In this document: positions 32,831 through 44,768 of the stretch, piece by piece
Position numbering within the stretch: position 1 is the stretch's first letter
How the letters are laid out: every line of letters begins with the position of its first letter
Source: Saccharum officinarum
Taxonomy: Eukaryota; Streptophyta; Magnoliopsida; Poales; Poaceae
Direction: 5' to 3'
DNA length: 64,000 bases
NCBI GenBank assembly: GCA_020631735.1
Contig: CM036215.1
Location: 9,884,346 to 9,948,345 of the forward strand
Notes under the pieces: model-generated
Seen by the model: the letters and a program-made list of their open reading frames with translations, nothing else
Databases searched by the model: none
What the model was told of the DNA's origin: nothing
Translations under genes and position numbers: made by a program

Positions 32831-35131
32831 GAGGTTGCTTTACCAGAGTTGAGCTTCACTAGCAAGTTTAATGTAAACATCTCTTAGGGCACAATAATCA
32901 TCTTTCACCTCCATGCAGATGGCGATGTTTCTTGGTTGTTGACATGAGCTGTTTATCTGACACCTCGGAGGTCTGAAGCACCTCGGCAAAAAGGAACCGT
33001 CCATTGAGCCTTTTGTCCCCGGACCGGACATGCAGATGAGTGGTAAGTAACCAACCTGAATGACAGGAGGATCATTGTGGGGGCAACCGCCAGGAGGCAA
33101 TTAGATATTCGGATCATGGCATGAAGATTTGGAGGGGCAAGGGCCATGCTGCAACGGATCTCCATGGATCAAGGTGTCGCCACTTGATTGAGTACGAGTC
33201 AGAATCCAAGCACACAAGATGATATGCTAATGCTGTACTCAAAAGTTATTAATGTTGGGGCTGACAGTGGGCAAAAGTTGTTATGAATGTGGGGGCTGAC
33301 AGTGGGCGAGTTTCCGTGTGGGTTTGGGCTAGTTTTCCGTGTGGAATTTGGGCAGTCAACGCCACGAGATTTGGAAATATTACATTTTAATTTGTTTACA
33401 TCCCACTTGGTGGGAAGCCGCAGGATTTGGTTCAGAAAGTGGAAGTATTTGCTCATGGTTCTGGAGAAGATCTCCCGGCTTTGGAATGCTGGCAGACGTT
33501 GCGCGCGTTGCGTGGAGGCTCATACACGCGAGCAGAAATTTGCAGTGGTGGCCAAATCATCCTGTATCTGAAAACTGGCTGGCTCAGGGCACCAGAGCTG
33601 TTCATTCATGATTCATAATAATCTGCACCAATTCTGCCCAGTATCGCCACTGTCACGGTTCTTTTTTATATATTTTATTAGCTGGTAAAACATGGAAATG
33701 CTTCAAAAACATCGAGTTATCTACATATAATAATTCACCAAATGTGTTGTGATAAAAAAAAGGTAAATTTCTTTTGTGAAAGAGCTCCTGTGTTGTGGTA
33801 CCAAACCGAAAGCGATAAACACTGGTGTTTTGGGGCTGTACCAGGACCAGAGCCCATTGGCAGCAATGAGCTGGATCGTACTGGTACGTGCTGCTGCTCT
33901 CTCGTCTCCACGACAACTCAACACGAACCCGTACGTGTGCGCTCCTGTTCCTGTACTGAAATCCACAGAGAGAGCTGGGCTCTGATCTGGGATCCATCCG
34001 CGTGATACCCTACCAAGCAGTACCAACTTGCACTCTTGGGGAGGTCATGTGATTCAGGTCAGTGCGTTTTCGCTATCAGCGTGCACCGAAAAATGTCACC
34101 AGTTTTCTGAGTCATCTACCATTTGTCCATTGGCAACCAGGACGTGTCAGTCACTCTCTACTTTGGAGGCTCGACACTTCAGTACAACAACACTTGCTGG
34201 ATCCTTGGTGAATGGTGAGGTTTCAGATTCTCTCTAGTACCCACTTGTACACTGCAAATGAAGAAACTGAACCGCAGCAGCAGTCATGGAGCCGGGACCA
34301 TAGTGCAGCTCTGATGGTCACCTGATACCAAGAGCACGCCTCTGAATAATCCACTGTGCTAAGCACCTTTTGATGCATGCCTGATCTGTTGCCAGTTTGC
34401 TCCATCGGCGGCACCAGCAACAACAGCTCAGAGATGACTAGGCATGTGTACTGCAACAGGCAGCACCACAAGATCTTATCTCTTATTCACAGCAGTGACA
34501 TACTGATCCCGTCACAGCTGCAATCCTGCACAGAGCACATAAGCAACAACAGTGGGGAAAAAAAAGTTAGTCCTAAATCAGGTCGCACTCATAAATTCAT
34601 GAGGTGAAATGCAAGGTGCAATAGTTATATCATCACAGTGGGGAAAATGATAGGGGGCAAAATCATTCCCACAAAGAGATACTACATGGTAAAGTCGGAA
34701 CAGAAAGCTGTAATGTTTGCACTGGTCGACCGTCCACAGACAAAAGTTCTGATGCTATTGCCCAGTTGTCACGCCAGATCTGTGCCTCTTCTCCCATGGT
34801 TGCATACCCAGAAATCCAAAATTCTGAAAGATGGCAAATATATTCAGATTTACATAGTTTCTGTAAAATAGGAACATAGATCTGGTCATCTGGGTCTATG
34901 TACACCATGAGGATGTAATAAGTTATATGTACACAGCAGCAAAAGCTAAAGTACAATTAGGCAAAATAAATAATTAATTAAAGCAAGATGGGGTCGGGGC
35001 GGTCCATCTGTTGTAATCAGGCCACCAGTGGAATAAAGGACAACCGACATTGCAAGTGTTCCCAGCCACTCAAAGCTAAATTCACGTTTACCTTCTCTCA
35101 CCTCAGATCACAACCAGATCTTGGAGAAAAA
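32831..35131. other. Intergenic upstream of the hydrolase gene, no gene seen
   Basis: Only short unrelated ORFs. A 17-bp phrase gggctgacagtgggcaa/g occurs at about 33257 and 33293. The last several hundred bases should contain promoter and 5' leader of the hydrolase gene. The frame of its ATG stays open up to another ATG at 34988, but that extension has no signal-like features. Confidence 0.35.
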
Positions 35132-36647
35132 ATGGCCCCTAAATTAGTCTTTGTTCTTCCAGTTGTGCTCCTCAGCTTGGCGCTCCAGGCGATTCTCCGG
35201 CCACCGCCCCCAAAACTCTGTGGATCCCCAGGTGGCCCTCCTCTGACATCTCCCAGGATCAAACTCAGGGACGGAAGGTACCTTGCATACAGAGAAGATG
35301 GAGTACAGAAAGACAAGGCCAGGTACAAGATCATCACAGTCCATGCATTTGATAGCACCAAGGACTTCCCCTTACCTGTTTCTAAGGTAAATCAAACAGC
35401 ACAACATGACTAGAAGTGAGATACCTTTTCCCCACTTCATATTTTGCTTACAGCTAGTTTCTTGGAACTATCAATCAGGAGCTTGTGGAAGAATTGGGAA
35501 TTTACCTCCTTGCTTATGATAGAGCTGGATATGGGGAAAGTGACCCGAATCCCAAGCGGCATGTCAAGAGCGAGGCACTGGATATCGAGGAGCTTGCTGA
35601 CCAGCTGGGGCTTGGGCAGAAGTTCTATGTCTTAGGGGCCTCAATGGGAGGATACTCAGTTTGGGGATGCCTCCAGTATATACCACACAGGCAAACATAA
35701 ACTTCAACCACACGCATTGCTAATGAAATATGCAACCCTTCATATATGTAAAAGCTCCATATGCTTTGTGTGCAGGCTTGCAGGAGCTGCGATGGTTGTG
35801 CCAATTATCAACTACTGGTGGCCTTCTTTCCCAGCTGAATTATCCAGGCAGGCTTTCAAGAGACTGGTTGTGCCAGAGCAGAGAACTCTTTGGATTGCAC
35901 ATAACATACCATCCTTGCTTTACCTGTGGATGACCCAGAGGTGGTTCCCTTCTTCTGCAGCAGCCATGCACCACCCTGAAATATTTAGCAAGCATGATAT
36001 GGAGGTTCTTCATAAGATGATGGCAATGCCAAAAACCATTGAGGTAAATCACAGCCTCAGAGATAAATGTAGAAGAAAGATAGCAGAACATGAAGTGCTA
36101 CTTGACAGAGTCAGAGCAGGTCAATTTAATAAGATTATAATACAAGGATTAGCTTCCTAAGCATTCATGCCATAGAGACAATAATATAGTAATACATTTA
36201 CATGAAAAATACACCAAGAAAGAGTATCAAAAAAACATATGTATTCAAAGCTGACCTGAAGCAATGTTATATAGAAAAATAACTTATCCCTTTTAAAGAT
36301 TTCTTGACATAGCACTGATTTGGTGCTGCATTTTTCAGAATAAATCAAGGCAGCAAGGCATTTATGAATCAATCCACCGTGATTTACTTGTCGCTTTTGG
36401 AAGCTGGGAGTTTGATCCAATGAACATTACCAATCCATTTCCTCAAAATGAGGGTTCTGTACACATCTGGCAAGGATACGAAGATAGGTTGGTGCTTGTT
36501 GAGCTGCAGAGGTACATTTCCAAGAAGCTTCCATGGATCAAGTATCATGAAATCCCAGAAGGTGGACACATGTTCATGCTGGTAGATGGATGGACCGACC
36601 GAATTCTCAAGGCACTCTTGTTAGGAGAAGAGCCCCTAGATGTGTGA
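35132..36647 (+). CDS. Alpha/beta hydrolase-fold protein, membrane-anchored N terminus, 347 aa
   Basis: Four exons close in phase: 35132-35386 (255 bp), 35479-35690 (212), 35776-36043 (268), 36339-36647 (309), total 1044 bp. Intron 2 has a GC donor (CACAG|GCAAAC). Residues 5-22 (LVFVLPVVLLSLALQAIL) form a signal anchor. Then come AYDRAGYGESDPNP, the nucleophile elbow GASMGG with Ser140, the lid-like segment with NYWWPSFPAEL, GYEDRLV with Asp294 and GGHMFM with His322: a complete Ser-Asp-His triad. This is the large plant group of uncharacterised alpha/beta-hydrolase superfamily proteins. The substrate is unknown; an esterase or lipase on the ER or secretory membrane is the likely role. I chose ATG 35132 because it places the hydrophobic anchor at the N terminus. 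Confidence 0.93.
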
Positions 36648-37185
36648 CAGTAGGTCCATTTTCAAAATGTTGAAGAACTGCAGCTGCCAGCTGTTATTTT
36701 GCTTATTAATTTTGTTCCCCAAGTTGTACACTTGTATTCCTACAACACCAAGACTAGTCTAATTCATAATCTGATAGACTTTCCAGCATATCAAGTCATT
36801 ACAACAGCAGTGAGACCATTGTACTCGTCCCATACACATGCTACCTTTGGTCCAAAATTGATTTCATCCTAGAAAGCGCGTAGTCAAACATTCAAATTGG
36901 AGAAGGGAGTGTTTTGAGTCCTTTCTTGAGCACTAGACGAATCCTAAAAGTGCGCAGGCACTAACAGTCTACATAGAAACATTAAAAGAAAGTACACATC
37001 AGTTTACTACCAATAAAAGTTCGTCAGATATGCACCCTGGAAATGGAAACCATACATAAAAACAAACAGCATACACTTGAATCCAGTTCTTGGAAATGAA
37101 GCATGGTGCCTCACACCAGGTAGCAGCAGTGCTTCGGCTCAATCAGACTTGCAACGACCAGAATTGATCTATAGAAGCTGTTCAT
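36648..37185. other. Intergenic between convergent genes
   Basis: This holds the 3' untranslated region of the hydrolase gene (aattttgttccccaagttgtac near 36707 looks transcribed) and the 3' flank of the F-box pseudogene. No other feature is seen. Confidence 0.4.
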
Positions 37186-38435
37186 TCAGAAGGGAAGAGC
37201 CATGTTGGATTCATCAGGCTGCCATCTGGTGCCCGAAGGTTGTCGTCTGCTATTTCCACAGCAAATGGCGCCATCCAAGCTGTTGATCTCAGTGAATCTG
37301 AAAGGGTTTGTGCCCAAGTCCACCTCAAATACCCCAATCTTACAAATATTGTGCCAGCCTTCAGGTCCCAAGTATATCACAACCAGCAATAGTTTCCCGT
37401 GCCACTCAACTATGTTCCACCTCTGTCCATAGCTATCCTTAACCTCCAGCAGTTGAGTCGCACAGCGCTCGACACCAGAAACCATCAGGCCACTGTCGTC
37501 TTCTGAGATGTCAGACAAAGAGGTTCGTGGTGACCTTGCTGACCATGCAGACCTTTCCCTTGTACAAGGCAATGTCACTGAACTTACTGATGCAGCCACC
37601 TTGGCACACGCCCCACGACGTCATCCCAGGCCGCCAGAGAGCAAGGCTAGCTGTGCTCCTGTGCACGGAGACGGCAGCCACAATGCACTTGCAATCACGG
37701 TCAGGTGACTAGGTGAGGAGGACAAAACTACCTTGCAGATAGACATCACATTCTGGGCGCCATTGACCGTGCATTGCACTGCACCAGAGCCGTTGGCGAT
37801 GGGGAGAGATTTACTGTAGGCATCGAGGGAGTGGGTGGTTATGGAAGGCGGCGGGAGGCGGACGACGTCCTGGCAGAAAGCGTTCATCAGGAAGCACCAG
37901 CCGTCACCAAAGTAGCGACGTTTGTTGAGCTGCACGCCGACGAGCCACCCGTCAAAGGAGCCCACGCAGCGGACGCCAGCCATCTCCCAATAGGGCAGGG
38001 GGATGCGCCGCACGCCCGTCATAGCCCCGTCGGAGCAGAAGGCGGAGAAGGAGATGTCGGAGAGCACGAGCAGCGGGAGCGGCGGCGGCGGCCGCCCGTG
38101 GACGCGCGCTACGCCCGGCACACGGAGCGCAGCCTGGCGCGGTCGTCGACGCAGGGGAGGCGACCGACCACGAGCCCCAGGATGTCCGCCGGGAGGTCCG
38201 CCCACGACAGGAGCTCCGGCTCGCGCCCCGCGCTGGGCCTCGGCGGCTCACGAGCCGGAGGGCATTCCGTCGAACGCCTTTGCCTGCACGCAAGCCACCG
38301 ACGGCAGTGGTGTGCCACGCCAGCGACCGTGTTGGGCGCGGCCGGGTAGAGGTGGGCCTCGCCTCCGTCTTCGGGCAACTGTTCTCGTGCCGCGATCCAT
38401 GGCCGCCTTGGATCCTCGCCTCGGCTCCTTCGCAC
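37186..38435 (-). pseudogene. F-box/DUF295-type gene, broken by frameshifts
   Basis: The minus strand encodes an F-box (LLSWADLPADILGLVVGRL then CVDDRARLRSVCRA) that hits a stop at about 38112. The protein continues one frame over with LPLLVLSDISFSAFCSDGAM, then GWLVGVQLNKRRYFGDGWCF. After another break near 37630 it resumes with WGVCQGGCISKFSDIALYKG, stops, and continues at 37186-37599 with WNIVEWHGKLLLVVIYLG and FRFTEINSLDGAICCG. The order F-box, kelch-like DUF295 region and C-terminal block is that of a grass F-box/DUF295 protein (SCF ubiquitin-ligase substrate adaptor). At least three disruptions make it a pseudogene, unless assembly errors explain them. Confidence 0.8.
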
Positions 38436-38729
38436 AACAGCACAAGCCTTCGCTTCAAGGCTGCTACAGTGGCATTGGCTAGCGCTTCAACGTCAAAAAG
38501 GTTGCAGTGTGTTTTTTTCAGAAAAAAGTTGCTTTTTTGCAAAAAAAAAAAGAAAAAAAACCCTGACTGCCTTTCGGTGTCTGTCTTGTGGGTCGCCCAT
38601 CTTTCAATGTGTGAGAGCTCAGAGCTGCGTATCACTGTCACTAAAAAATGGGCACAGAGAAACCCGTAGAACACACCCACACACCCCGACAGAAAAAACA
38701 ACATACGCACCTACGGATACAAGATATGT
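38436..38729. other. Upstream flank of the F-box pseudogene
   Basis: Contains an A-rich run (38540-38561) and no supported gene. Confidence 0.35.
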
Positions 38730-39545
38730 CCCATTGATGAAGATATACTCTGCATGGCCCTGATAGGTGAGAGCCTCTCATAAGGTGTTCTCTTGTTCAC
38801 AGTTCTTTTAGATACAAGTGCAAACACATGAGGCACAAGGGTACATATCTGACCATGCAGCCATCTCTCTGACCAAAAAAAAGTGTATTTTTTACAACCT
38901 CCAACTTCTGAGACAATGGCATGGAGAAGAAAGCTCTGATCAAACTCTGAACCTGAATAGGTAAGGCTGCCCAGGGGCGATCTGGCTCAGTTTTGCACAG
39001 CCAAAGCCATCTCATTCTCATATGGAGAGCCCATCCCAAGTTCAGTAAATCGAAGATACCAAGTCCGCCAAGCTCAAAAGGCCGAGTCACTTTCAGCCAA
39101 ACCAACAAGCAGTGACCAACTTGTGCATCCTTTCTTCCTCTCCGTAGGAAACCTCTCCTAATTTTATCAATGGCCATGAGAGCCCAAGGTGGAATATCAA
39201 TGGCCATGAGCAGATAAACCAACATGGAAGTGAGCACAAATTGAACTAACATTCAACTTCCAGCCATTTTCAAAAGGTCGGCTTTCCATCCAGGAAGTTT
39301 ATCTGCTATCTTATCAATGATTGGCTGAATCTGAGCCCTTGTTAGCTTGCACAAGGAAAGAGGCAGGCCGAGATATTTGCATAGAAAGTCCATGAACTGA
39401 CAAAGGAGTCCTTGTATAGCTTTAACTTCACTTTCTGTGCATTGGATGGGTAGCACACTACTCTTGTGAACATTACTCTTTAGACCAGCTGAAGCAAACC
39501 CAAAGTTATTAAACCTCACTAGTTGAAGAATGATATTGGGTCCAA
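38730..39545 (-). mobile_element. LINE fragment: post-RT part of ORF2
   Basis: Two adjacent minus-strand frames encode GLKSNVHKSSVLPIQCTES, YLGLPLSLCKLTRAQIQP, IDIPPWALMAIDKIRRGF and FELGGLGIFDL, the run that follows the reverse transcriptase in plant L1 ORF2. The segment starts after the YADD region and stops before the zinc finger. The same stretch is better preserved in the LINE at 62322, to which it looks closely related. Confidence 0.8.
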
Positions 39546-41463
39546 AGTTAATTCAACATCACCACATGTTTGGAGTCCTTGTTTCCTAGTTTGTGGCATT
39601 TAGCTCTAAACTCTTGTTCTTGTCTTGTAACAGCTGGTAACACAGAGGATGATATTTTGCTTTCAGTAAGTCGGGGTCAATGCTCTGATCTAATAGCATT
39701 CTTTTTTGCCCTAAAAAGAATCAATTTTTATGATTATACCAACATAAAATATGCAGTTTTATCAGATGAAAACATCAATGAAGTCATCAGAATTGCATCA
39801 ATGTCATTATTAAATCTAATACTTTTATACAACAACAACAAAGCCTTTTATAGCATATGCTTAAGAAAGAAATGGTCAATATTGTGCAAATGGAGGACAT
39901 ATTAGTGACCTAAATGACAAGTGTATCAGACAATTGGTAGTACTATAACTTGGCTGCTCACAAGTGTTAAAAACAACAAACACAGGAAGAAAACAAATTA
40001 TAATAATATGCAGTCATTGTCTAGATAAGATCAAGAAAGGCTTCAGTACATGAGCATTCTCTCGGTATTTTCTTAAAATTTATGGTCTGACAAATTGATA
40101 AGACCAATAGAAAATTTAATAAGGTTGCATGTGCCTCATTTCTACAGTTAGTCTATCAATAAAAAAAATCAAATATCAACAACCACCATAGAAGAAAATA
40201 AAGCTCACAACTGATCAAATCAAATGAGTGAAACTGAATTAGACAATAGCATGCCTAACTATGTTAGGCATTAGTACCAATGTACCATTGAAGCTTTCAT
40301 ATGAGTACAAGCATATCATGTGATGTATTAGCTCGTCCATGATTCTGATACTATTATGCATGTTGTCAAAACTCACTTGCATACAGGCCATACACTTTCG
40401 ACTTCTACTTATTTGGTAAAATCACTAACCAAGACCAAGTACCATTTAGTACATATATTCAGATAAAGGTTTGCACCTCAGATCCAACCTCTTGCGAACT
40501 CTGGAGCTCTGAAGGTTTAACACAAGTGAAACAACAAATGCTGATGTGGGACGAAAACTAAAAGAACCTTTTTGACAAAAAAAAAGGTTCATGTCAATAA
40601 CAGTTGGGACACAGCTGAATTTTTTAAATGAATAATCTTCTCACTAAATGATTCAATGAATGAGAATACAGTTACATATCTGACAGGTCAATATACTATG
40701 ACTTACTCCGTATGCCTATGGCAAAATTGATGGTGATACAAGAATTATTCGTTACAACAAATTCTCGGTATGTTCTTACCAAGAGAGATCCTATATATAG
40801 TTGAAGAAAGCTCAGTCACAAAGGCCCACGACCATTTACTATTTCAGCTAGTTGGGTAAGGAATTGAAGGCCAACAGGTTTCCAGTATACCTTATCAAAA
40901 GGAAATAACAAAAGGGACAGAATTGTATCAAGAGAGGTTTTTAGAAACGGAGCAGATGCCTACCACCCAATTTTCACTAGAAACGTATCTCCATAGCTAT
41001 GATGCCAAGGAAAGAATTCTGACAAGGTTGAAGCAGCAAGGGGAAGACCTGTTTGTGATCAACTATTCATTTGGGAAGCACCCAGCTGATTAACTAAGAG
41101 AACATGGTCCCAAATTCTTGCTTTTCTTCTTTTGGATGGAATTGCCCCCAAACTCCATCTATCATCTCTGAGCAGCAAGAGGAAAGCCTGTTTATGCTTA
41201 ACTATTCGTTTAGAAAGCACCCAGCAGCTTAACTCAGAGAATGTTGTTTCAAACTCTCTTTTTCTTTCCATTTTGAAATGAATGGCCCATGAACTCCATC
41301 TATCACCTCTGGCCTGAAAACAAAAACGGAAATTGGTTGGAGACATGAGCAAAGCTAGGTAACAAGCCACTGATGAAGAGAAATATGCATATAGGAGAAA
41401 GCTCTTACAGGGCGATATCAGCGAAGCAAGGGCAAAAGGACAAGCTTTCAGAGATCGATCAAT
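39546..41463. other. Intergenic 3' of the PPR gene, with a 139-141-bp tandem duplication
   Basis: No supported coding region. Two imperfect copies of a block (about 41040-41180 and 41181-41320) share aactattc.ttt.g.aagca, cacccagc and aactccatctatca.ctctg. The minus-strand ORF at 41059-41370 is just this duplication read through. It may belong to the 3' untranslated region of the PPR transcript, possibly with a 3' intron (CTTACAG near 41405). Confidence 0.45.
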
Positions 41464-43623
41464 CTATTCACCCAAAACGATATTCTCCAAGTACTCAATT
41501 GCATGGTGCATGCAACCTTCATCAAATCCCTTGAACAAGGCCTTATGTGTTAAACAATCTGGATGAATACCGTTCTGATGCATTTCAAAATAGAATCTCA
41601 TCGCATCTTCCCAGTTGCCCTCTTTACAGTTCCCATCTATCAACAAAGTATATGTGTATTTGTTTGGCACCAATCCCCTTTCTAGCATCTCATGAAAATG
41701 ACGATAAGCCAGTTGAGTTCTGCCCGTCCTGCATAATGCATGTATGAGGACATTATATGTTATTTCATTAGGTTCAACTCGTTCCTCCAGCAGCTTCCGA
41801 AACCAACCATATGCTGAATAAAGGTTTCCTCTTCTACAATATGCATGAATAAAAACAGTGTAGGTCACAGCTGAGGGTGCCAAACCATCTGAGATCATGT
41901 CCTTAAAAATTTTTCTTGCTTCTCTTAGGAGTCCCCGTTCACAGTGCGCATGAATCAAGCAGGTGTATGTGATACAGTCAGGCTGTAAACCATTACTGAC
42001 CATCTTCATCTGCAGCTCTTTGGCATCTTTCAGGTTACCAGTTTTGCACAGTCCATCGATAAGAATATTGTATGTCACTGTATCAGAAGATATGCCTTCC
42101 AACATCATCACCTCTCTCAACTGGAAAGCTTTGGAAATAGCCCCTAGGGTCAGCTCCGCACAAATCCTTGTATTATAGGCAAAGCAATCCGGCTGCAAAC
42201 CTTTGCTCAGCATCTCATCAAAGAATTCTCTTGCCATAGCCAGGCTATGCGCATTATGCGAACCCTTCATGAGAATTGTATATGTACAAACATCAGGCAA
42301 ACAACCCTGCTCTACCATTTCCTCTTTCAATCTCCTGGCTTCCTCTAAATCACCTAATCTACAATAACCATCTATAAGAATGTTATATGTCAAAACTGTT
42401 GGTGCTAACCCTGCACGCCTCAAATTGCCAAACAACAAAAGCGCCTCTTTCAAATTACCCACCTTACAATACCCATTTAGCAAAGAATTGTAGGTGATCA
42501 CATCTGGTAGCAAGCCCATCGCCCTCATTTCCACAAACTTCGCCTGTGCAGCCTCTATCTGCCCACTTTGAAGCAGCCCATGGATCATTGCATTGTACGT
42601 CACTACTGTAGGCATAATGCCCTCATTCTCCATCTCCAGCTGCAAATCATCAACCTTTTTGACAAAGCCCCTTGCAAGCAACCCAGTGATAAGTGGGTTA
42701 TAAGTGAAGGATGAAGCCTTCTTGGACAGCCGCATTCGCTCAACCAGCTCTGCTGCCTCCTCAAGGTCACCTTTCCTAGCCAATCCAGTAATGACCACAT
42801 TGTACGTGACATCGTTCGGCAAGCAACCACTCCCCTGGGTCTCCATCTCCTTCAGTAGCATGGCAACCTTGTCCTTCCTTCCCTCCTTCAAGAAAGAATC
42901 CAGCAAAGTATTGTACGTGACAATACTCGGCTCAATCCCGAGCTGGAGCATCTCCGCATGCACAGCACAAATGTCGTCCCACCTGGCCGCATCACGCAAT
43001 ACACGGAGCACACGGTTGCAGTCTTTAACGTCAGGGGCCACGCCGTGGCTTGCCATCTCGCGGAAGGCAGACAGGCACAGCGTCGAACAGGTGTCGGGCG
43101 TGGCGTCGCGGGCTTTGCATTCCTTCGAGAACTTGGTGGACAAGCGTAAGAGGAGGCTCAATAGTGACTGTGGGGCGGGAGAGAGGGGAGCGGATAGGAG
43201 GAGGGACACGAGGGGGAGGAGGAGGCCGAGGTGCAGGGCGCGGAGGGAGACAGGGTAGGCGGCCCGGATGTGGTTGGCTCGGGCGAGCGGGACGAGGACG
43301 GCGGCGAACGCGGAGGCGGAGCGGGGGAAGCCACACGGGGTGGTCTCCGCCCACCGGAACAGCTGGCGCGCGAGGCCCGGGAGGCCGCGGAGCGCGGAGT
43401 GGACGTCGCCCGTGGCGAGCACCTGGCGGAGAGGCTCCGGCGGTGGGGGCTCAGAGGCGAGGAGCGCGGCGAACGGGTTCTCCTCGTGCAGAGGCGCAGG
43501 CGGAGGCGGCGGAACCAGCGCCGGCAGGGAGGAGGAGGAGGAGAAGCGGATGCTGGAAACGGCTGCTACGGCGGCGGCAGCTACAGGAGCTTGTGATTTG
43601 CAGTGTGGGATGTTGAATAGCAT
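41464..43623 (-). CDS. P-class pentatricopeptide repeat protein, organellar, 719 aa
   Basis: A single intact exon. The N terminus (MLFNIPHCKSQAP, then Ala- and Ser-rich with few acidic residues) looks like a mitochondrial or plastid presequence. From about residue 200 to the end there are 14 full PPR motifs and a partial fifteenth, nearly all 35 residues long with the VTYN..I.G.CK.G consensus. There are no E, DYW or SMR domains, so it is a pure P-class RNA-binding protein, expected to stabilise or process an organellar transcript. Length and layout resemble the Arabidopsis mitochondrial protein encoded by At1g22960; I judge orthology likely but unproven. The fifth/last-residue pairs suggest a binding site (see findings). 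The intronless structure is usual for the family. Confidence 0.95.
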   Translation of the reverse strand: MLFNIPHCKSQAPVAAAAVAAVSSIRFSSSSSLPALVPPPPPAPLHEENPFAALLASEPPPPEPLRQVLATGDVHSALRGLPGLARQLFRWAETTPCGFPRSASAFAAVLVPLARANHIRAAYPVSLRALHLGLLLPLVSLLLSAPLSPAPQSLLSLLLRLSTKFSKECKARDATPDTCSTLCLSAFREMASHGVAPDVKDCNRVLRVLRDAARWDDICAVHAEMLQLGIEPSIVTYNTLLDSFLKEGRKDKVAMLLKEMETQGSGCLPNDVTYNVVITGLARKGDLEEAAELVERMRLSKKASSFTYNPLITGLLARGFVKKVDDLQLEMENEGIMPTVVTYNAMIHGLLQSGQIEAAQAKFVEMRAMGLLPDVITYNSLLNGYCKVGNLKEALLLFGNLRRAGLAPTVLTYNILIDGYCRLGDLEEARRLKEEMVEQGCLPDVCTYTILMKGSHNAHSLAMAREFFDEMLSKGLQPDCFAYNTRICAELTLGAISKAFQLREVMMLEGISSDTVTYNILIDGLCKTGNLKDAKELQMKMVSNGLQPDCITYTCLIHAHCERGLLREARKIFKDMISDGLAPSAVTYTVFIHAYCRRGNLYSAYGWFRKLLEERVEPNEITYNVLIHALCRTGRTQLAYRHFHEMLERGLVPNKYTYTLLIDGNCKEGNWEDAMRFYFEMHQNGIHPDCLTHKALFKGFDEGCMHHAIEYLENIVLGE

Positions 43624-44249
43624 GGATTATGATTCTGGTACCGCCCGGCGACGCCTCGCCATGTATGATGGCGCGGCGGCGGTGAGAAGGAATCTGTGGC
43701 AAAGGCTGCGACGCATCCAATCCACTAGATTCCGGCGCCCGTATGGGGTCGAGGGCGCGCGCCCCAGGCTGCGGCCCCCGACCTGGAGTGGAGGGCGGGC
43801 GGAGGGGGGCCTCGACTGAGATGCCCGGGAAGCGGCGGCTGAGCCGGCGTTGACGGCGGTGATGCCTAGGCGGCAGTGGCAGTGGCGGCGGCGGCGGCTG
43901 GTGAGACAGAAAGGCGCCGCGGGGTGGAGAGGAAGAGGGATCGGAGGAAACGAAGGCCACGTCCACGTTTACCAGAGCAGCGCTGGCGCTGCCGCCGGAG
44001 GTGCACACGCACCGTTCATTTGCATCAAGATGTGTGCAAGAATCTTGTCTTAGATTCAGTGCTTCACAGTCTACTTCACACACACTGAATCAGTGAATGC
44101 TGACAAAATCCGACCAGGAGTTTGAACGCTGCAAAATCAAATTCATCCGACCAGGAGTATGAAAGCTGCAAAATCAAATTCAAATGCTAGGTTTTTGACA
44201 TGAATCTTTAGGGTTCGAGCGTGGTGATATGCAAATACAAACATACGAT
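43624..44249. other. Upstream region of the PPR gene
   Basis: GC-rich near the start codon, as in many grass genes, giving long but meaningless frames on both strands. It presumably holds the promoter and 5' leader. Two near-identical phrases, aaatcaaattcatccgaccaggagt/aaatcaaattcaa, lie at about 44130-44180. Confidence 0.4.
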
Positions 44250-44768
44250 TAGCGATGAAAACGGACGGAAACGGACGGGAAAACTGTTTCTATATTTTTT
44301 GGCGGAAACGGGATCGGGTTCGGAAAATGCGGGTTTGGAAACGGAATCGGGATATGTGGATGCACGGAAACGAACAAATACGGATGGAGAGCTGAAAAAT
44401 TAAGTTAGAATAATATGATTAAATATTCATGAATATACATGAGCAGAGTCACAAATTAATATACACATACGAAGTTATTGGTCTAGTATTCACTAGCATG
44501 CCATGTGTTAACATGCATAATTAATGATTAATAGGTTTATAAACATATTAATTTCTACACGTCTCATATAGATTTAAAACGGGACGAAAAACAGAATAAA
44601 TACGGGTCAATTTCGGGTGAAAACGGGATCCCGCGGAAACGGACGGAAAAACCTCTCTCCCATTTTCGTAAATACGGAAACAGGACCCGACAAATACGGA
44701 AACGAACGGACAAAAGTGGAAAACGGAATGGGTCGGAACGGCACTTTTTCCGCCCGTTTTCAACGCTA
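44250..44768. mobile_element. Ds-like non-autonomous hAT transposon
   Basis: Ends TAGCGATGAAAACGGACGG and, on the other strand, TAGCGTTGAAAACGGGCGG (17 of 19 identical). The flanks CATACGAT (44242-44249) and CATACAAT (44769-44776) form an 8-bp target duplication with one change. The 519-bp interior is packed with AAACGG/CCGTTT motifs, the known binding hexamer of maize Ac transposase. It has no coding capacity. An Ac-type transposase elsewhere would have moved it. Confidence 0.88.

Noticed and set aside
34988..35131. 48-residue N-terminal extension of the hydrolase
   Set aside because: The frame is open to an ATG at 34988, but the extension is polar with scattered Cys and would bury the hydrophobic anchor that normally begins these proteins.
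37774..38669. Plus-strand ORFs of 129-191 codons
   Set aside because: Antisense to the F-box pseudogene; Arg/Ala/Gly-rich with no motif.
43050..43819. Three long plus-strand ORFs (up to 188 codons)
   Set aside because: Antisense shadows of the GC-rich 5' end of the PPR gene.
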